A DNA stretch of 17,755 nucleotides from DAIDKA01 sp036498905. GTDB lineage: Bacteria > Pseudomonadota > Gammaproteobacteria > Steroidobacterales > Steroidobacteraceae. Below the pieces are notes generated by a model, which was not told the DNA's origin, searched no databases, and saw nothing but the letters and a program-made list of their open reading frames with translations. Positions 6,880 to 14,834 of the stretch are shown piece by piece. Position numbers and translations under genes: made by a program. Each line of letters opens with the position of its first letter. The first letter of the stretch is position 1. Location of the stretch: positions 1 to 17,755 of the forward strand of contig DASYER010000014.1 of the NCBI GenBank assembly GCA_036498905.1, given 5' to 3'.

Positions 6880-8588
6880 CTCTTTTCCCGCGCCGTGCGT
6901 TACTCGGGGTCGGCGCTTGCCTGGGGCTGTTCGGCTTCGCCCTGGCGGCCGATCCGACGCCATCCGCCTCGTTGCCGCCCCTGCTGCCACCGGCGCAGCT
7001 GCTGCAGCCGCTGAAGGATTCGTGGCCGACCTACTCGGGCGATTACTCGGGACAGCGCTACAGCGGCCTGCGGCAGGTCGATAAATCCACTGTCAGTCAT
7101 CTGTCGCTGGCATGGACCACACGCCTCAATGGCGAAGTGCGCGACGGCCGCTCGCGCAGTCCCTTTACACCGCCCAGCACCATCATCACCACCGTCGGCG
7201 GCGAGGGTAAGGGCGACTACGCAATCCCGCCACCTTCCGTGAAGGGGGCCGTGCTGCAGGTCGACGGGGTGCTGTACGTGACGGCGCCGGACAACGCCTG
7301 GGCGTTCGATGCGCGCAGTGGCACGGAACTGTGGCACTACTTCTGGAAGACCCGCGGCGGCACGCACATCGCCAGCCGCGGACCGGCACTGTGGAACAGT
7401 TCGCTGTTCTTTGAAACCCCGGATGACTACCTGGTGTCACTGAATGCGCGCACCGGCCATGAAAACTGGCATGTGCGGATCGCCGATTTTGCCGACGAGT
7501 ACTTCTCCACCATGGCCCCGGTGGTGATCGGCAATCACCTGCTGGTCGGCACCGGCAATGACAGCGATGCGCCGGGTTTCCTGCAGTCCTTCGACCCGGC
7601 GAGCGGCAAACTGCAATGGAAGCGCTACACGGTGCCGATGAGCAGCGACGATCCGGCGCTGAAAACCTGGCCTTCGCTCGATGCGGCCCGCCACGGCGGC
7701 GGCCAGGTGTGGATGCCCGGCTCGTACGATCCGCAGACCGATCTGTACATCACGGGTACCGGTAATCCGACTCCCGGATACACCGGCGTCGCGCGCGTCG
7801 GCGACAACCTGTACACCTGCTCATTGATCGCGGTGCGGGTCGCGACGGGGCAGATCGTGTGGCACTACCAGACCTCCCCGCACGACACCCACGATTGGGA
7901 CTCCTCGCAGACGCCGATCCTGTTCGATGGGATGATCGACGGCAAACCCCGCAAGCTCGTCGCGACGGCGGCGCGTAACGGCTACTTCTTCACCCTGGAC
8001 CGGGTGACCGGCGAGCACCTCGTGAGCTACAAGTTCGGCACCACCGCGAACTGGTCGAAGGGCACCAAGGCAAACGGCCAGCCCGTTCCGAACCTCGAGA
8101 AATCTGCGACGGTTCCCGGCTCGCTGGTCTCGCCCTTTGAAGGCGGGGTCACGAATTACCAGGCGGCGGCCTTCAATCCGGACACGGGGCTGTTCTATAC
8201 CCATGAGAACACCGGCTTCAACATCCTGTACCTGACGGATCCGGATCCGCGCGGCTCCATGGGCCTGGGGGGCAAGCGCTTCTCGGTAGTCGGCTACACC
8301 GGCAATGCCTTTCAGGCCATCGACTATCGTACGGGCAAGCCGGCATGGCGCCACGTGTGGCCGGGCAACGGCGGAACCGGCACCAGCGTGCTGACGACCG
8401 CCGCCGGCCTGGTTTTCACCGGCGATACCAACGGCAATTTCGTGGCCATGGACGCGGGGAACGGGGAGCTGCTGTGGCACAGCGGGATCGGCAACATTTC
8501 GGCCCCGCCGGAGACCTACACTCTGGACGATCATCAGTATGTGCTGGCCAGCGTCGGGGATGCGATGTTCGCGTTCGTGCTCAACTGA
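6876..8588 (+). CDS. Periplasmic PQQ-dependent dehydrogenase (quinoprotein beta-propeller)
   Basis: A 570-residue quinoprotein with a signal peptide (MTLFPRRALLGVGACLGLFGFALA) and an eight-bladed propeller signature. QRYSGLRQV (60–68) is at the start of blade one, and repeated W-docking turns such as DARSGTELWHY, NARTGHENWHV, PASGKLQWKR, ATGQIVWHY and DAGNGELLWHS follow. The metal/PQQ site shows GTGNP (Asn297) and PHDTHDWDSSQ, where Asp340 aligns with the catalytic base of methanol/ethanol dehydrogenases and Asp342 sits two residues later. There is no fused cytochrome domain; the overlapping upstream di-haem cytochrome presumably serves that role. It resembles the PQQ enzymes of acidobacterial type rather than classical MxaF. 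The substrate (alcohol, polyol or sugar) is unknown. No PQQ synthesis genes are in the window. Confidence 0.9.
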   Translation: MTLFPRRALLGVGACLGLFGFALAADPTPSASLPPLLPPAQLLQPLKDSWPTYSGDYSGQRYSGLRQVDKSTVSHLSLAWTTRLNGEVRDGRSRSPFTPPSTIITTVGGEGKGDYAIPPPSVKGAVLQVDGVLYVTAPDNAWAFDARSGTELWHYFWKTRGGTHIASRGPALWNSSLFFETPDDYLVSLNARTGHENWHVRIADFADEYFSTMAPVVIGNHLLVGTGNDSDAPGFLQSFDPASGKLQWKRYTVPMSSDDPALKTWPSLDAARHGGGQVWMPGSYDPQTDLYITGTGNPTPGYTGVARVGDNLYTCSLIAVRVATGQIVWHYQTSPHDTHDWDSSQTPILFDGMIDGKPRKLVATAARNGYFFTLDRVTGEHLVSYKFGTTANWSKGTKANGQPVPNLEKSATVPGSLVSPFEGGVTNYQAAAFNPDTGLFYTHENTGFNILYLTDPDPRGSMGLGGKRFSVVGYTGNAFQAIDYRTGKPAWRHVWPGNGGTGTSVLTTAAGLVFTGDTNGNFVAMDAGNGELLWHSGIGNISAPPETYTLDDHQYVLASVGDAMFAFVLN

Positions 8589-8619
8589 AACGCCGGCGCT
8601 CCATGCAAAAGGGATCACG

Positions 8620-9663
8620 ATGAAGGGACCTGGAATTTTCCTCGCACAGTTCGCCGGCAGCGAACCCCCCTTCGACTCGCTCGAGAGAATGGGCGAATGG
8701 GCGGCGGGCCTGGGGTACAAGGCGGTGCAGGTTCCGACCTCGGATCCGGGTCTGTTCGACCTTGAGGTCGCGGCCGACAGCCAGGTCTACTGCGATGAGA
8801 TCAAGGGCCGACTGGCGCAGTTCGGCATCGAGATCAGCGAGCTGTCCACGCATCTGCAGGGCCAGCTGCTTGCGGTTCACCCGGCGTACGTGGATCTGTT
8901 CCGCGGCTTCGCCGCCCCATCGGTACGCGACAATCCGGCCGCCTGGCCGCAATGGGCCGCGCAGCAGCTGAAATTTGCGGCACGCGCCAGCCAAAGATTG
9001 GGCCTTACGGCGCATGCGACGTTTTCAGGCGCCCTGCTGTGGCACACGGTGTACCCGTGGCCGCAGCGACCGCAGGGACTGGTCGCGACGGGGTTTGCCG
9101 AACTGGCAAGACGCTGGCGGCCGGTGCTGGATGCCTTCGGGGAGGCCGGTGTCGATGTCGCCTTTGAAATCCATCCGGGCGAAGACCTGCATGATGGCGT
9201 GACCTTCGAGCGCTTCCTGGCGGCGGTCGACGATCATCCCGCGGCCAACATTCTCTACGACCCCAGCCACTTCGTCCTGCAGCAACTCGACTATGTGCGC
9301 TTCATCGATCACTACCACTCGCGCATCAAGGCCTTCCACGTGAAGGATGCCGAATTTCATCCCAGTGGCCGTGCCGGTATCTATGGCGGTTACCAGGACT
9401 GGGTGGAGCGTCCGGGGCGCTTCCGTTCCCTCGGCGACGGGCAGGTCGATTTCAGGCAGATCTTCAGCAAATTCGCGCAGTACGGTTATGGCGGCTGGGC
9501 AGTGCTCGAATGGGAGTGCTGCTTGAAGGATCCGCAGGACGGCGCCCGCGAAGGCGCGCCGTTCATCCGCGAGCACATGATCCGCACCACCACGCGACGC
9601 TTCGACGACTTCGCGGCCAGCGGCGCGGATGAGGCCGCCAACCGCAGAATTCTCGGTATTTAG
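8620..9663 (+). CDS. Sugar phosphate isomerase/epimerase-like TIM-barrel protein (cytoplasmic)
   Basis: A 347-residue member of the AP-endonuclease-2/xylose-isomerase-like TIM-barrel superfamily. I start it at the ATG at 8620 because AAGGG precedes it and MKGPGIFLAQF begins the first barrel strand; the longer frame upstream would run into the dehydrogenase gene. Likely divalent-metal ligands are Glu183 (FEIHPGED), Asp214 (YDPSHF), His240 (FHVKD) and Glu298 (LEWE). Other recognisable stretches are ELSTHLQGQL (74–83) and GIYGGYQDWV (253–262). There is no signal peptide, so it is cytoplasmic. It lies 31 bp after the PQQ dehydrogenase on the same strand, which suggests it acts on the sugar or keto-sugar handled by that system; this is inference. 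Confidence 0.88.
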   Translation: MKGPGIFLAQFAGSEPPFDSLERMGEWAAGLGYKAVQVPTSDPGLFDLEVAADSQVYCDEIKGRLAQFGIEISELSTHLQGQLLAVHPAYVDLFRGFAAPSVRDNPAAWPQWAAQQLKFAARASQRLGLTAHATFSGALLWHTVYPWPQRPQGLVATGFAELARRWRPVLDAFGEAGVDVAFEIHPGEDLHDGVTFERFLAAVDDHPAANILYDPSHFVLQQLDYVRFIDHYHSRIKAFHVKDAEFHPSGRAGIYGGYQDWVERPGRFRSLGDGQVDFRQIFSKFAQYGYGGWAVLEWECCLKDPQDGAREGAPFIREHMIRTTTRRFDDFAASGADEAANRRILGI

Positions 9664-9671
9664 ACGTCCGC

Positions 9672-10136
9672 ATGGAAGTGCAGATCGTCGTATTTCCCGA
9701 GACCAGAGTGGCCGCGATCGAGCACGTCGGGCCACCTACCCTCGAACATGATACTGCGCGCAAACTGATTGCCTGGAGGATCGAGCAGCGCCTGCTCGAT
9801 CCGCTGAAGCACCGCAGCTACGGCGTTCACCATACGGATCCACGCACGACGCGGCCATCCGCTCATCACGTTGATTTCTGTCTTTCCGTCGATGCCGCGG
9901 TGGAACCGAATTCATTCGGCATCATCAACAAGGTCATTCCGCGCAACCGCTGTGCACTGGCGAGGGATATCGGCTCCCGCTATGACAACAGGGCCGCGGT
10001 CTATCTATTTGAACAATGGCTGCCGCGCAGCGGTGAGCTGCCGGGCCATTTCCCGATCTTCTTCCACTATGTCAACGTCGGACCCGGTGTTCGGGAAGAG
10101 GAGATGATCACCGACGTGTACCTGCCCTTAAGGTAG
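9672..10136 (+). CDS. GyrI-like (SbmC/AraC-effector-binding type) small-molecule-binding protein
   Basis: A 154-residue stand-alone GyrI-like domain without the AraC DNA-binding part. Seen: VQIVVFPETRVAAIEHVGP at the start, YGVHHTDPRTT, HVDFCLSVDA, IPRNRCALARDIGS, VYLFEQWLPRSGE and a terminal ITDVYLPLR, matching the conserved pattern of this fold. E. coli members inhibit DNA gyrase; most others bind hydrophobic or cyclic small molecules, and some hydrolyse cyclopropanoid compounds. It starts 8 bp after the TIM-barrel stop with no strong SD, so translation is probably coupled. It is the last gene of the plus-strand run and converges with the TetR gene 12 bp away; I see no terminator between them. 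Confidence 0.83.
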   Translation: MEVQIVVFPETRVAAIEHVGPPTLEHDTARKLIAWRIEQRLLDPLKHRSYGVHHTDPRTTRPSAHHVDFCLSVDAAVEPNSFGIINKVIPRNRCALARDIGSRYDNRAAVYLFEQWLPRSGELPGHFPIFFHYVNVGPGVREEEMITDVYLPLR

Positions 10137-10148
10137 GCGTCGGCGGCG

Positions 10149-10775
10149 CTACGGCACGCGCAGCCCTGCGACGGCCCTGAAGCTGCGTATCAGTGCGACT
10201 TCGAATTCGCGGGTCTCGATCATGATGGGGCCGGGTCGGTTGAGGATGCCGTTGTTGATGACCCCGTTGACCATCTGGAACGCGAAGCGAATATTGCGGA
10301 TCTCCTCGGCCGACAGGGTCCGGGCCAGCTCCTCGCCGCGCAGCCGCTCGAACTCCTTGATCCGGCGCAGCCCGGATTCGCGGAACGGCACCCAGAAATC
10401 CGCAACGCCCACACCGCGGATGATGGCCGCGTGCCAGAAGTTACGGCTGCCGAGTATGCTTTTGTACACGTCCATGATGAGCGCATCGACGTAGTCGTCC
10501 GTGCACTTCAGGCGCCCGTACAGCACACCGGTTTCCGCCCGCCGGCGCTCCAGCCATTGGGAGGCCAGGGAGTCGAAGTAGGAATCCTTGTCGGCGAAGC
10601 GCGAATAAAAGCTCCCGACCGAAGAGCGGGCCGCGGCGACGATATCGTTGACGCTAAGCTGATCCCAAGTACTTTTCGTGAGCAGTTTCCAGCCTGCCGC
10701 CAGCAGCGCATCGCGGGTTTCCCGGCTGCGCTTCTGCTTTGCCGGCAACGGCGCGCTTAACCTGACCTTTCCCAT
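10149..10775 (-). CDS. TetR/AcrR-family transcriptional regulator
   Basis: A 208-residue regulator with the TetR helix-turn-helix near the N-terminus: RETRDALLAAGWKLL is helix 1, and LSVNDIVAAARSSVGSFYSRFADKD contains the recognition helix (about residues 40–65). The alpha-helical C-terminal part should bind a ligand and dimerise. I prefer the ATG at 10775, with AGGACAGGA directly upstream, to an in-frame ATG at 10835 that has no SD. It is the last gene of the minus-strand operon (TIM barrel, MFS, S41 protease, TetR) and probably controls that operon from the intergenic region near 14700–14834. Target and ligand are inferred only. Confidence 0.88.
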   Translation of the reverse strand: MGKVRLSAPLPAKQKRSRETRDALLAAGWKLLTKSTWDQLSVNDIVAAARSSVGSFYSRFADKDSYFDSLASQWLERRRAETGVLYGRLKCTDDYVDALIMDVYKSILGSRNFWHAAIIRGVGVADFWVPFRESGLRRIKEFERLRGEELARTLSAEEIRNIRFAFQMVNGVINNGILNRPGPIMIETREFEVALIRSFRAVAGLRVP

Positions 10776-10842
10776 TCCTGTCCTGTCCGGCCCCTTCCCG
10801 ATGCGCAGTATTACAGCATCAGGTCCGGTCCGCATGGGCCGG

Positions 10843-12495
10843 CTACTGGGGGCGCAGGATCCGATTCTCGCGCAACGGCGACTTGACGCTGAGCGCCGGT
10901 CCTGGCCGTGATGTGCGCTTTAAGCCCTGAATGCTCGAGCCGCTGGGCGGTACGGTGCACACGCCGCCCGTGCGATACGCGAGCGCCTGGGCAAGCCTGC
11001 CCTCATTCGCATCCCCCAGGGCATGACCAAAGTCGTCGGCCACCGAACAGCCCGGTACCAATACGCCCGGCGGATTCACAGCGTTGGCCGGTGAGAATCC
11101 ATCTGAATACTCGCCGAAGCCCTGGTCATTGACGCCGCGGAATTGGATGGAGAAATACGTAGTCCCGCAATTGGGTTGCGGATAGAAGCCATAGGGCTTG
11201 CCACAGGTGGTCGAGCCGATCTCGATCACCTTGACGTTGACTCCACGCAGGCTGTTGATGACGGATTCGCTCGCCGAACAGGTTCCGGAACCCGTCAGCA
11301 CGAACACCTGCGCAAGGTTCAACGACGGCAGCGCCTGCCCTGTGGGGCCCGAAAAGCCCAGCGAGGTGGAGTGAAACAGGGTCGGCATGATGGCGCCGCC
11401 GACCACCGGGTTGGTGGCTGGGTTCTTGGAGTTGAACTGCTGCAGTTCAAAGGTGCGGCCGCTGGTCCGCGCGGAGCCCGCAATCATGAAGGCGACCTCG
11501 CTGGCGATATCCAGATAGCCGCCACCGTTATAGCGCAGATCCAGTACCAGGTCCGACACGCCCTGCTGCTGCAGGTTGGTGAATGCCGTGATCAGCTCGC
11601 TTTCCGCGGTTGCGATGTGGTCGTTGAAGAGTATGTAGCCGACCTTGCCATTCGCCGTGTTGAGGGTGGCCACGACAGGCACCGGCGTCATGGTCACATT
11701 CGCCGCGGTGAGCACCACCGTACGCGGTACCGTCGAGCCCAGATCAAGCACCGAGAAGGTATGCGTCTCGCCCGCGGTTGCCGGCTGCAGCCCGGCATTC
11801 AAAGTGTTGACTCCGGCCTGGGTATTGTCATTGACGTCCACGCCGTCGATGGATTCCACCACGGCACCGCGTGCCACAGTGGCCGCCGATCCGGTCGCGC
11901 CGGCATCCACATAGGCCACCACGAGATCCCGCGGCGGCGTCGGGGATTGCAGATCGAAGTTGATCCCGTAGCCGGCCTGTATGCCCTGCATCGACAGTGC
12001 TTCCCAGGTCGAGGTGGGATATGTGAAGTGGAACTGGGGTTTATCGACCATCGCGCCGGAGGGCGTTTTCGCCGAAGTCTTCAACAAGGCAAAGTAGCTG
12101 GCCGTCGTGTACTGCGAAGGGTCCAGATCCGGGACCTGGTCGAACCACAGGTACAACTCGTTGGTCCAGCTACGCAGGTAGTTGTTTTCATCGATCACGG
12201 TGCCCTGGACGTCCCCGTAGCGCACATTGGTCAGCGGATCCGTACCCGAGCGCGGATTGGCGCACTTCGACACATAGTTGCTCGATGCCAGATACTGGCC
12301 GGGCACATAGGTCGAAGTAGAGGTGGTGCCCCCCGTAGTGCCCCCGGTAGTGCCACCTGTACTGCCGCCTGAAGAGGAGCTGCCGGTCGAGGTGCTGGCC
12401 GAAGAGCCGCCCCCACCGCCTCCGCAGCCAGCGAGCAGCAGCGCTGCAAGCACGATCGTTCCCGTTGTCCCGCGACGCATCCATGCGCTCAACAT
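10843..12495 (-). CDS. S41-family (carboxy-terminal processing) peptidase, lipoprotein
   Basis: A 550-residue secreted protease. The N-terminus has a lipoprotein signal with lipobox LLAGC (Cys24), followed by a Gly/Ser/Thr low-complexity linker (25–62) that would hold the enzyme off the membrane. A PDZ-like region (about 168–250, GYGINFDLQ… GAVVESIDGVDVND) precedes the S41 core: GKVGYILFNDH (283–293), DLRYNGGGY (319–327), the nucleophile candidate Ser407 in GTCSASES and Lys433 in TTCGKPYG, giving the expected Ser/Lys dyad. Extra cysteines (431, 443, 483, 513) suggest disulfides. The start is firm: GGAG lies eight bases before the ATG, which directly abuts the TAA of the MFS gene. A protease inside a sugar-uptake-like operon is unexpected, and its role there is unclear. 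Confidence 0.9.
   Translation of the reverse strand: MLSAWMRRGTTGTIVLAALLLAGCGGGGGGSSASTSTGSSSSGGSTGGTTGGTTGGTTSTSTYVPGQYLASSNYVSKCANPRSGTDPLTNVRYGDVQGTVIDENNYLRSWTNELYLWFDQVPDLDPSQYTTASYFALLKTSAKTPSGAMVDKPQFHFTYPTSTWEALSMQGIQAGYGINFDLQSPTPPRDLVVAYVDAGATGSAATVARGAVVESIDGVDVNDNTQAGVNTLNAGLQPATAGETHTFSVLDLGSTVPRTVVLTAANVTMTPVPVVATLNTANGKVGYILFNDHIATAESELITAFTNLQQQGVSDLVLDLRYNGGGYLDIASEVAFMIAGSARTSGRTFELQQFNSKNPATNPVVGGAIMPTLFHSTSLGFSGPTGQALPSLNLAQVFVLTGSGTCSASESVINSLRGVNVKVIEIGSTTCGKPYGFYPQPNCGTTYFSIQFRGVNDQGFGEYSDGFSPANAVNPPGVLVPGCSVADDFGHALGDANEGRLAQALAYRTGGVCTVPPSGSSIQGLKRTSRPGPALSVKSPLRENRILRPQ
12322..12360 (-). repeat. Tandem TGGT-coding repeat in the lipoprotein linker
   Basis: Three imperfect 12-bp units (ACN-GGN-GGN-ACN on the minus strand) encode TGGT three times in residues 46–58 of the S41 lipoprotein. 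Such coding repeats vary in number by slippage and change linker length without breaking the frame. Confidence 0.6.
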
Positions 12496-13737
12496 TTAAT
12501 GAACTCCTGCGGCCGCCATCCTTGGCGGATCCTTGAAGAACATCATGAACAGCACGGCGACCACCGCCGCCATGACCGCCGGCACGGTCCAGATCGCTTC
12601 CCACTGGTGACGGGTCGCGGCGTCCTGGGCATAGGCATAGTGATCGACCACGGCGCCGGCGGCCCACGAGCCGATCAGCTGGCCGACGCCATAAGTGACG
12701 ACATGGATGAAGCCCTGCGCGCTGGCCCGTTGGGTGCGCTGCACGGTCTGATCCACATAGATCTGGCCGGTGACGAAGAAGAAGTCGAAGCACACGCCGT
12801 GCAGAATGATGCCGCCATACAGCAGCGACACCAGGGTGCCGTTGTTGCCGAGGGCGAACAGCGCATAACGCGCCACCCACGCGAACATGCCGACCAGCAG
12901 CATTTTCTTCACGCCCAGGCGCACGAAAAAGAACGGGATCAGGAACAGGAACAGGACTTCGGACATTTGCCCGAGCGTCATCTTGCCGGCCGCGTTCTGC
13001 ATACCGGTTTCATTCAGGAAGGCGTTCGCGAAGCTGTAGTAGAAGGACAGCGGAATGCAGATCAGCAGCGAACCTAAGATGAAAATCGCGAAGGAGCGGC
13101 TCTTCATGTAGGTGAGGGTTTCGAGGCCGAGGGCCTGAAACAGCGAGGGTCGCTTGCCGGCATTGCCCGGCGGGGTATGCGGCAGCGTCAGACAATACAG
13201 GCCCATGACCAGCGACAGCAGCGCCCCGAAACGCAGCGGCAGATTGGTGTTCTCAATGGAGTGACCGAATACCGCCGGCGCGGCGACACCGACCAGCAGA
13301 CCGACCACGATCCAGCCGATCGATCCCATGACGCGCACGCCGGGGAACTGCCGCGGCGGATCGTCCATCTGGTGGAAGGACACGGCATTCGCCAGGCCCA
13401 GGGTCGGCATGAAGCAGATCGAATACAGCAGCAGCGTCCAGAAGAAGGTCGTCGGATCGGTGATGGAGGAGATCCACCACAGGATCGCCGCGCCTACCAG
13501 ATGCAGTACCGCCATGACGATCTGCGCCGGGAAGAAGCGGTCCGCGAGCATGCCGGCGATCACCGGGGCGAGGATCGCTCCCCAGTTGACGGTGCTGTAG
13601 ATTCCGCCGACCGAGACACCGTCGAAGTGTATGGCGAGCAGGTAAGTGCTCAAGGTCACATACCAGGAGCCCCACACGCAGAACTGCAGGAACATCATCA
13701 CCGAAAGCCGCAGCCGTGTGGCCGGATGCATGGGCAT
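12496..13737 (-). CDS. MFS transporter, nucleoside:H+ symporter (NupG-like) type
   Basis: A 413-residue, roughly 12-helix inner-membrane transporter. The start RLRLSVMMFLQFCVWGSWYV with the motif WGSWYVTLSTYL is characteristic of the nucleoside:H+ symporter branch, and MLADRFFPAQIVMAVLHLVG matches the loop after helix 2. Later helices, such as FAIFILGSLLICIPLSFYYS and VGQLIGSWAAGAVVDHY, are regular. Members of this branch often sit with sugar isomerase-like TIM-barrel proteins and may carry sugars rather than nucleosides, so the substrate is open. The ATG overlaps the upstream TIM-barrel stop (TGATG), and the stop is followed immediately by the S41 start. Confidence 0.88.
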   Translation of the reverse strand: MPMHPATRLRLSVMMFLQFCVWGSWYVTLSTYLLAIHFDGVSVGGIYSTVNWGAILAPVIAGMLADRFFPAQIVMAVLHLVGAAILWWISSITDPTTFFWTLLLYSICFMPTLGLANAVSFHQMDDPPRQFPGVRVMGSIGWIVVGLLVGVAAPAVFGHSIENTNLPLRFGALLSLVMGLYCLTLPHTPPGNAGKRPSLFQALGLETLTYMKSRSFAIFILGSLLICIPLSFYYSFANAFLNETGMQNAAGKMTLGQMSEVLFLFLIPFFFVRLGVKKMLLVGMFAWVARYALFALGNNGTLVSLLYGGIILHGVCFDFFFVTGQIYVDQTVQRTQRASAQGFIHVVTYGVGQLIGSWAAGAVVDHYAYAQDAATRHQWEAIWTVPAVMAAVVAVLFMMFFKDPPRMAAAGVH

Positions 13738-14699
13738 CAGGCAATCGCCGACAGGTACTTGGCGCTGATCGCGATGGAATCCAGCGGATCGCCCTTGAAG
13801 GGAGGCTCCTGCTCGACGAAGAACTTGCGCACGCCGGTGGCGTAGGCCACATCCAGGATCTTGCGCCAGGGCAGCATGCCATTGCCGACTTCAGCCGGAT
13901 CCTGCCGCATGGCGTAGTTGGTCTTGGTCGTGGCCATCAGATCCTTCACGTGCATCATCGTGAAGCGGCCCTTGCGATGCTCGAGGATCTTGATCGGATC
14001 GGCGCCCCCGGCCGCCACCCAACCCACGTCCATTTCGAAATGAACGAGCTTCGGGTCGGTGTTCGCAAGGAGAATCTCCAGTCCGCAGGTATCGCCTATG
14101 GGACGGAATTCGACATTGTGATTGTGGTAGCCGAGCCGCAGGCCGACCTTCTGCAGTGCGGCGCCCTTGGTGTTGAGGAATTCCGCGGTCGCCTTCCAGT
14201 CGTCCGCCGTGATCTGCGGACCGACCTGGTCCAGATAGCCACCATAGTTACCGCTCGGCTTGGGCAGGTGGGTGGGCATCAGAAACATCGGCAGGACGAC
14301 ATCGCTCAATCCGAGCACCCGCATGTTCGCGGCGAGCACCTCCGGGGGTTGGTCAAAGCCCGGTTCACCGTTGGCGGAGTGGGGCTGGATGTGGATGCTG
14401 GTGTATTTGAGGCCTGCGTCATCGGCGGCCTTGCGCATGACCTGCGGAGAGTTGCCGTATAGGCCGGCCAACTCGACCGTCTGGTAGCCCGCCGCGGCGA
14501 CCCGGCTCAGAGTGCCTTTCAGGTCCTTGCGGGCGGCGGCGCCCACGGTATACAGCTGCAGGCCGAGCGGCAGGTGGTGACGCTTGAAGAACGGGCCGGA
14601 TTCGGCGGCCAGGGTGCGCAAAACCGGCAGGCTCAGGCCCAGTGCCGCCGCGATGCCCAACATCCTGCGTCGCCCGATCATCGTGTCGTCGGCGTTCAT
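13737..14699 (-). CDS. Tat-exported sugar phosphate isomerase/epimerase-like TIM-barrel protein
   Basis: A 320-residue protein with a twin-arginine signal (IGRRRMLGIAAALGLSLPVLR, residues 8–28, then an AAE cleavage region). It should therefore fold in the cytoplasm, probably with metal, and work in the periplasm. The barrel shows LGLQLYTVG (45–53), SIHIQPHS (101–108), LGYHNHNVEF (189–198), FEMDVGW (221–227), MMHVKD (248–253) and VEQEPPF (295–301), with His, Asp and Glu residues suited to bind a divalent metal. A periplasmic location argues against a sugar phosphate substrate and for an oxidised or keto sugar, as in 3-keto-glycoside processing; this is inference. The start has a G-rich SD just upstream. 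It is the first gene of a four-gene minus-strand operon ending in tetR. Confidence 0.88.
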   Translation of the reverse strand: MNADDTMIGRRRMLGIAAALGLSLPVLRTLAAESGPFFKRHHLPLGLQLYTVGAAARKDLKGTLSRVAAAGYQTVELAGLYGNSPQVMRKAADDAGLKYTSIHIQPHSANGEPGFDQPPEVLAANMRVLGLSDVVLPMFLMPTHLPKPSGNYGGYLDQVGPQITADDWKATAEFLNTKGAALQKVGLRLGYHNHNVEFRPIGDTCGLEILLANTDPKLVHFEMDVGWVAAGGADPIKILEHRKGRFTMMHVKDLMATTKTNYAMRQDPAEVGNGMLPWRKILDVAYATGVRKFFVEQEPPFKGDPLDSIAISAKYLSAIA

Positions 14700-14711
14700 C
14701 TGAACCCCCCG

Positions 14712-14736
14712 CGGACAATTGTTTTACGTTTGTCCG
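14712..14736. promoter_or_regulatory. Inverted repeat just upstream of the Tat TIM-barrel gene, possible operator
   Basis: Arms CGGACAA (14712–14718) and TTGTCCG (14730–14736) are perfect inverted copies separated by 11 bases. The left arm runs into an 8-bp palindrome ACAATTGT. It lies 13–37 bp ahead of the operon start, where a TetR-type repressor would block transcription or early elongation. Binding is inferred. Confidence 0.45.
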
Positions 14737-14788
14737 AGAATAGCCGAAATCGCACTGCGGCGTCGGCGCCGGAGGCTGGCGAGGGGTG

Positions 14789-14809
14789 CGCAATTGGTGT
14801 TCAATTGCG
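14789..14809. promoter_or_regulatory. 21-bp palindrome in the divergent intergenic region, possible operator
   Basis: CGCAATTG (14789–14796) and CAATTGCG (14802–14809) are perfect inverted arms around a 5-base spacer. It lies 26 bp before the GTG of the plus-strand membrane protein and 90 bp before the minus-strand operon. It shares the CAATTG core with the repeat at 14712–14736, so one regulator could bind both. No convincing -35/-10 pair was found for either direction. Confidence 0.5.
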
Positions 14810-14834
14810 TATCCCGCGACGCACAAGGTCACTC

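Noticed and set aside
5215..6990. 591-codon open frame on the minus strand
   Set aside because: It spans the antisense of the exonuclease and cytochrome genes, is a low-complexity Arg/Ala/Gly/His-rich translation, and has no domain; a GC-rich shadow.
7821..8720. 299-codon minus-strand open frame
   Set aside because: Antisense to the PQQ dehydrogenase and the start of the TIM-barrel gene; no recognisable domain.
11143..12372. 409-codon plus-strand open frame
   Set aside because: Entirely antisense to the S41 peptidase, whose lipobox and catalytic motifs are clear; the plus-strand product is Arg/His/Gly-rich without motifs.
14574..14834. 5' extension of the small membrane-protein gene
   Set aside because: The extended part overlaps the divergent Tat TIM-barrel gene in antisense and crosses the regulatory region; the GTG at 14835 has an SD and begins the membrane-protein character.
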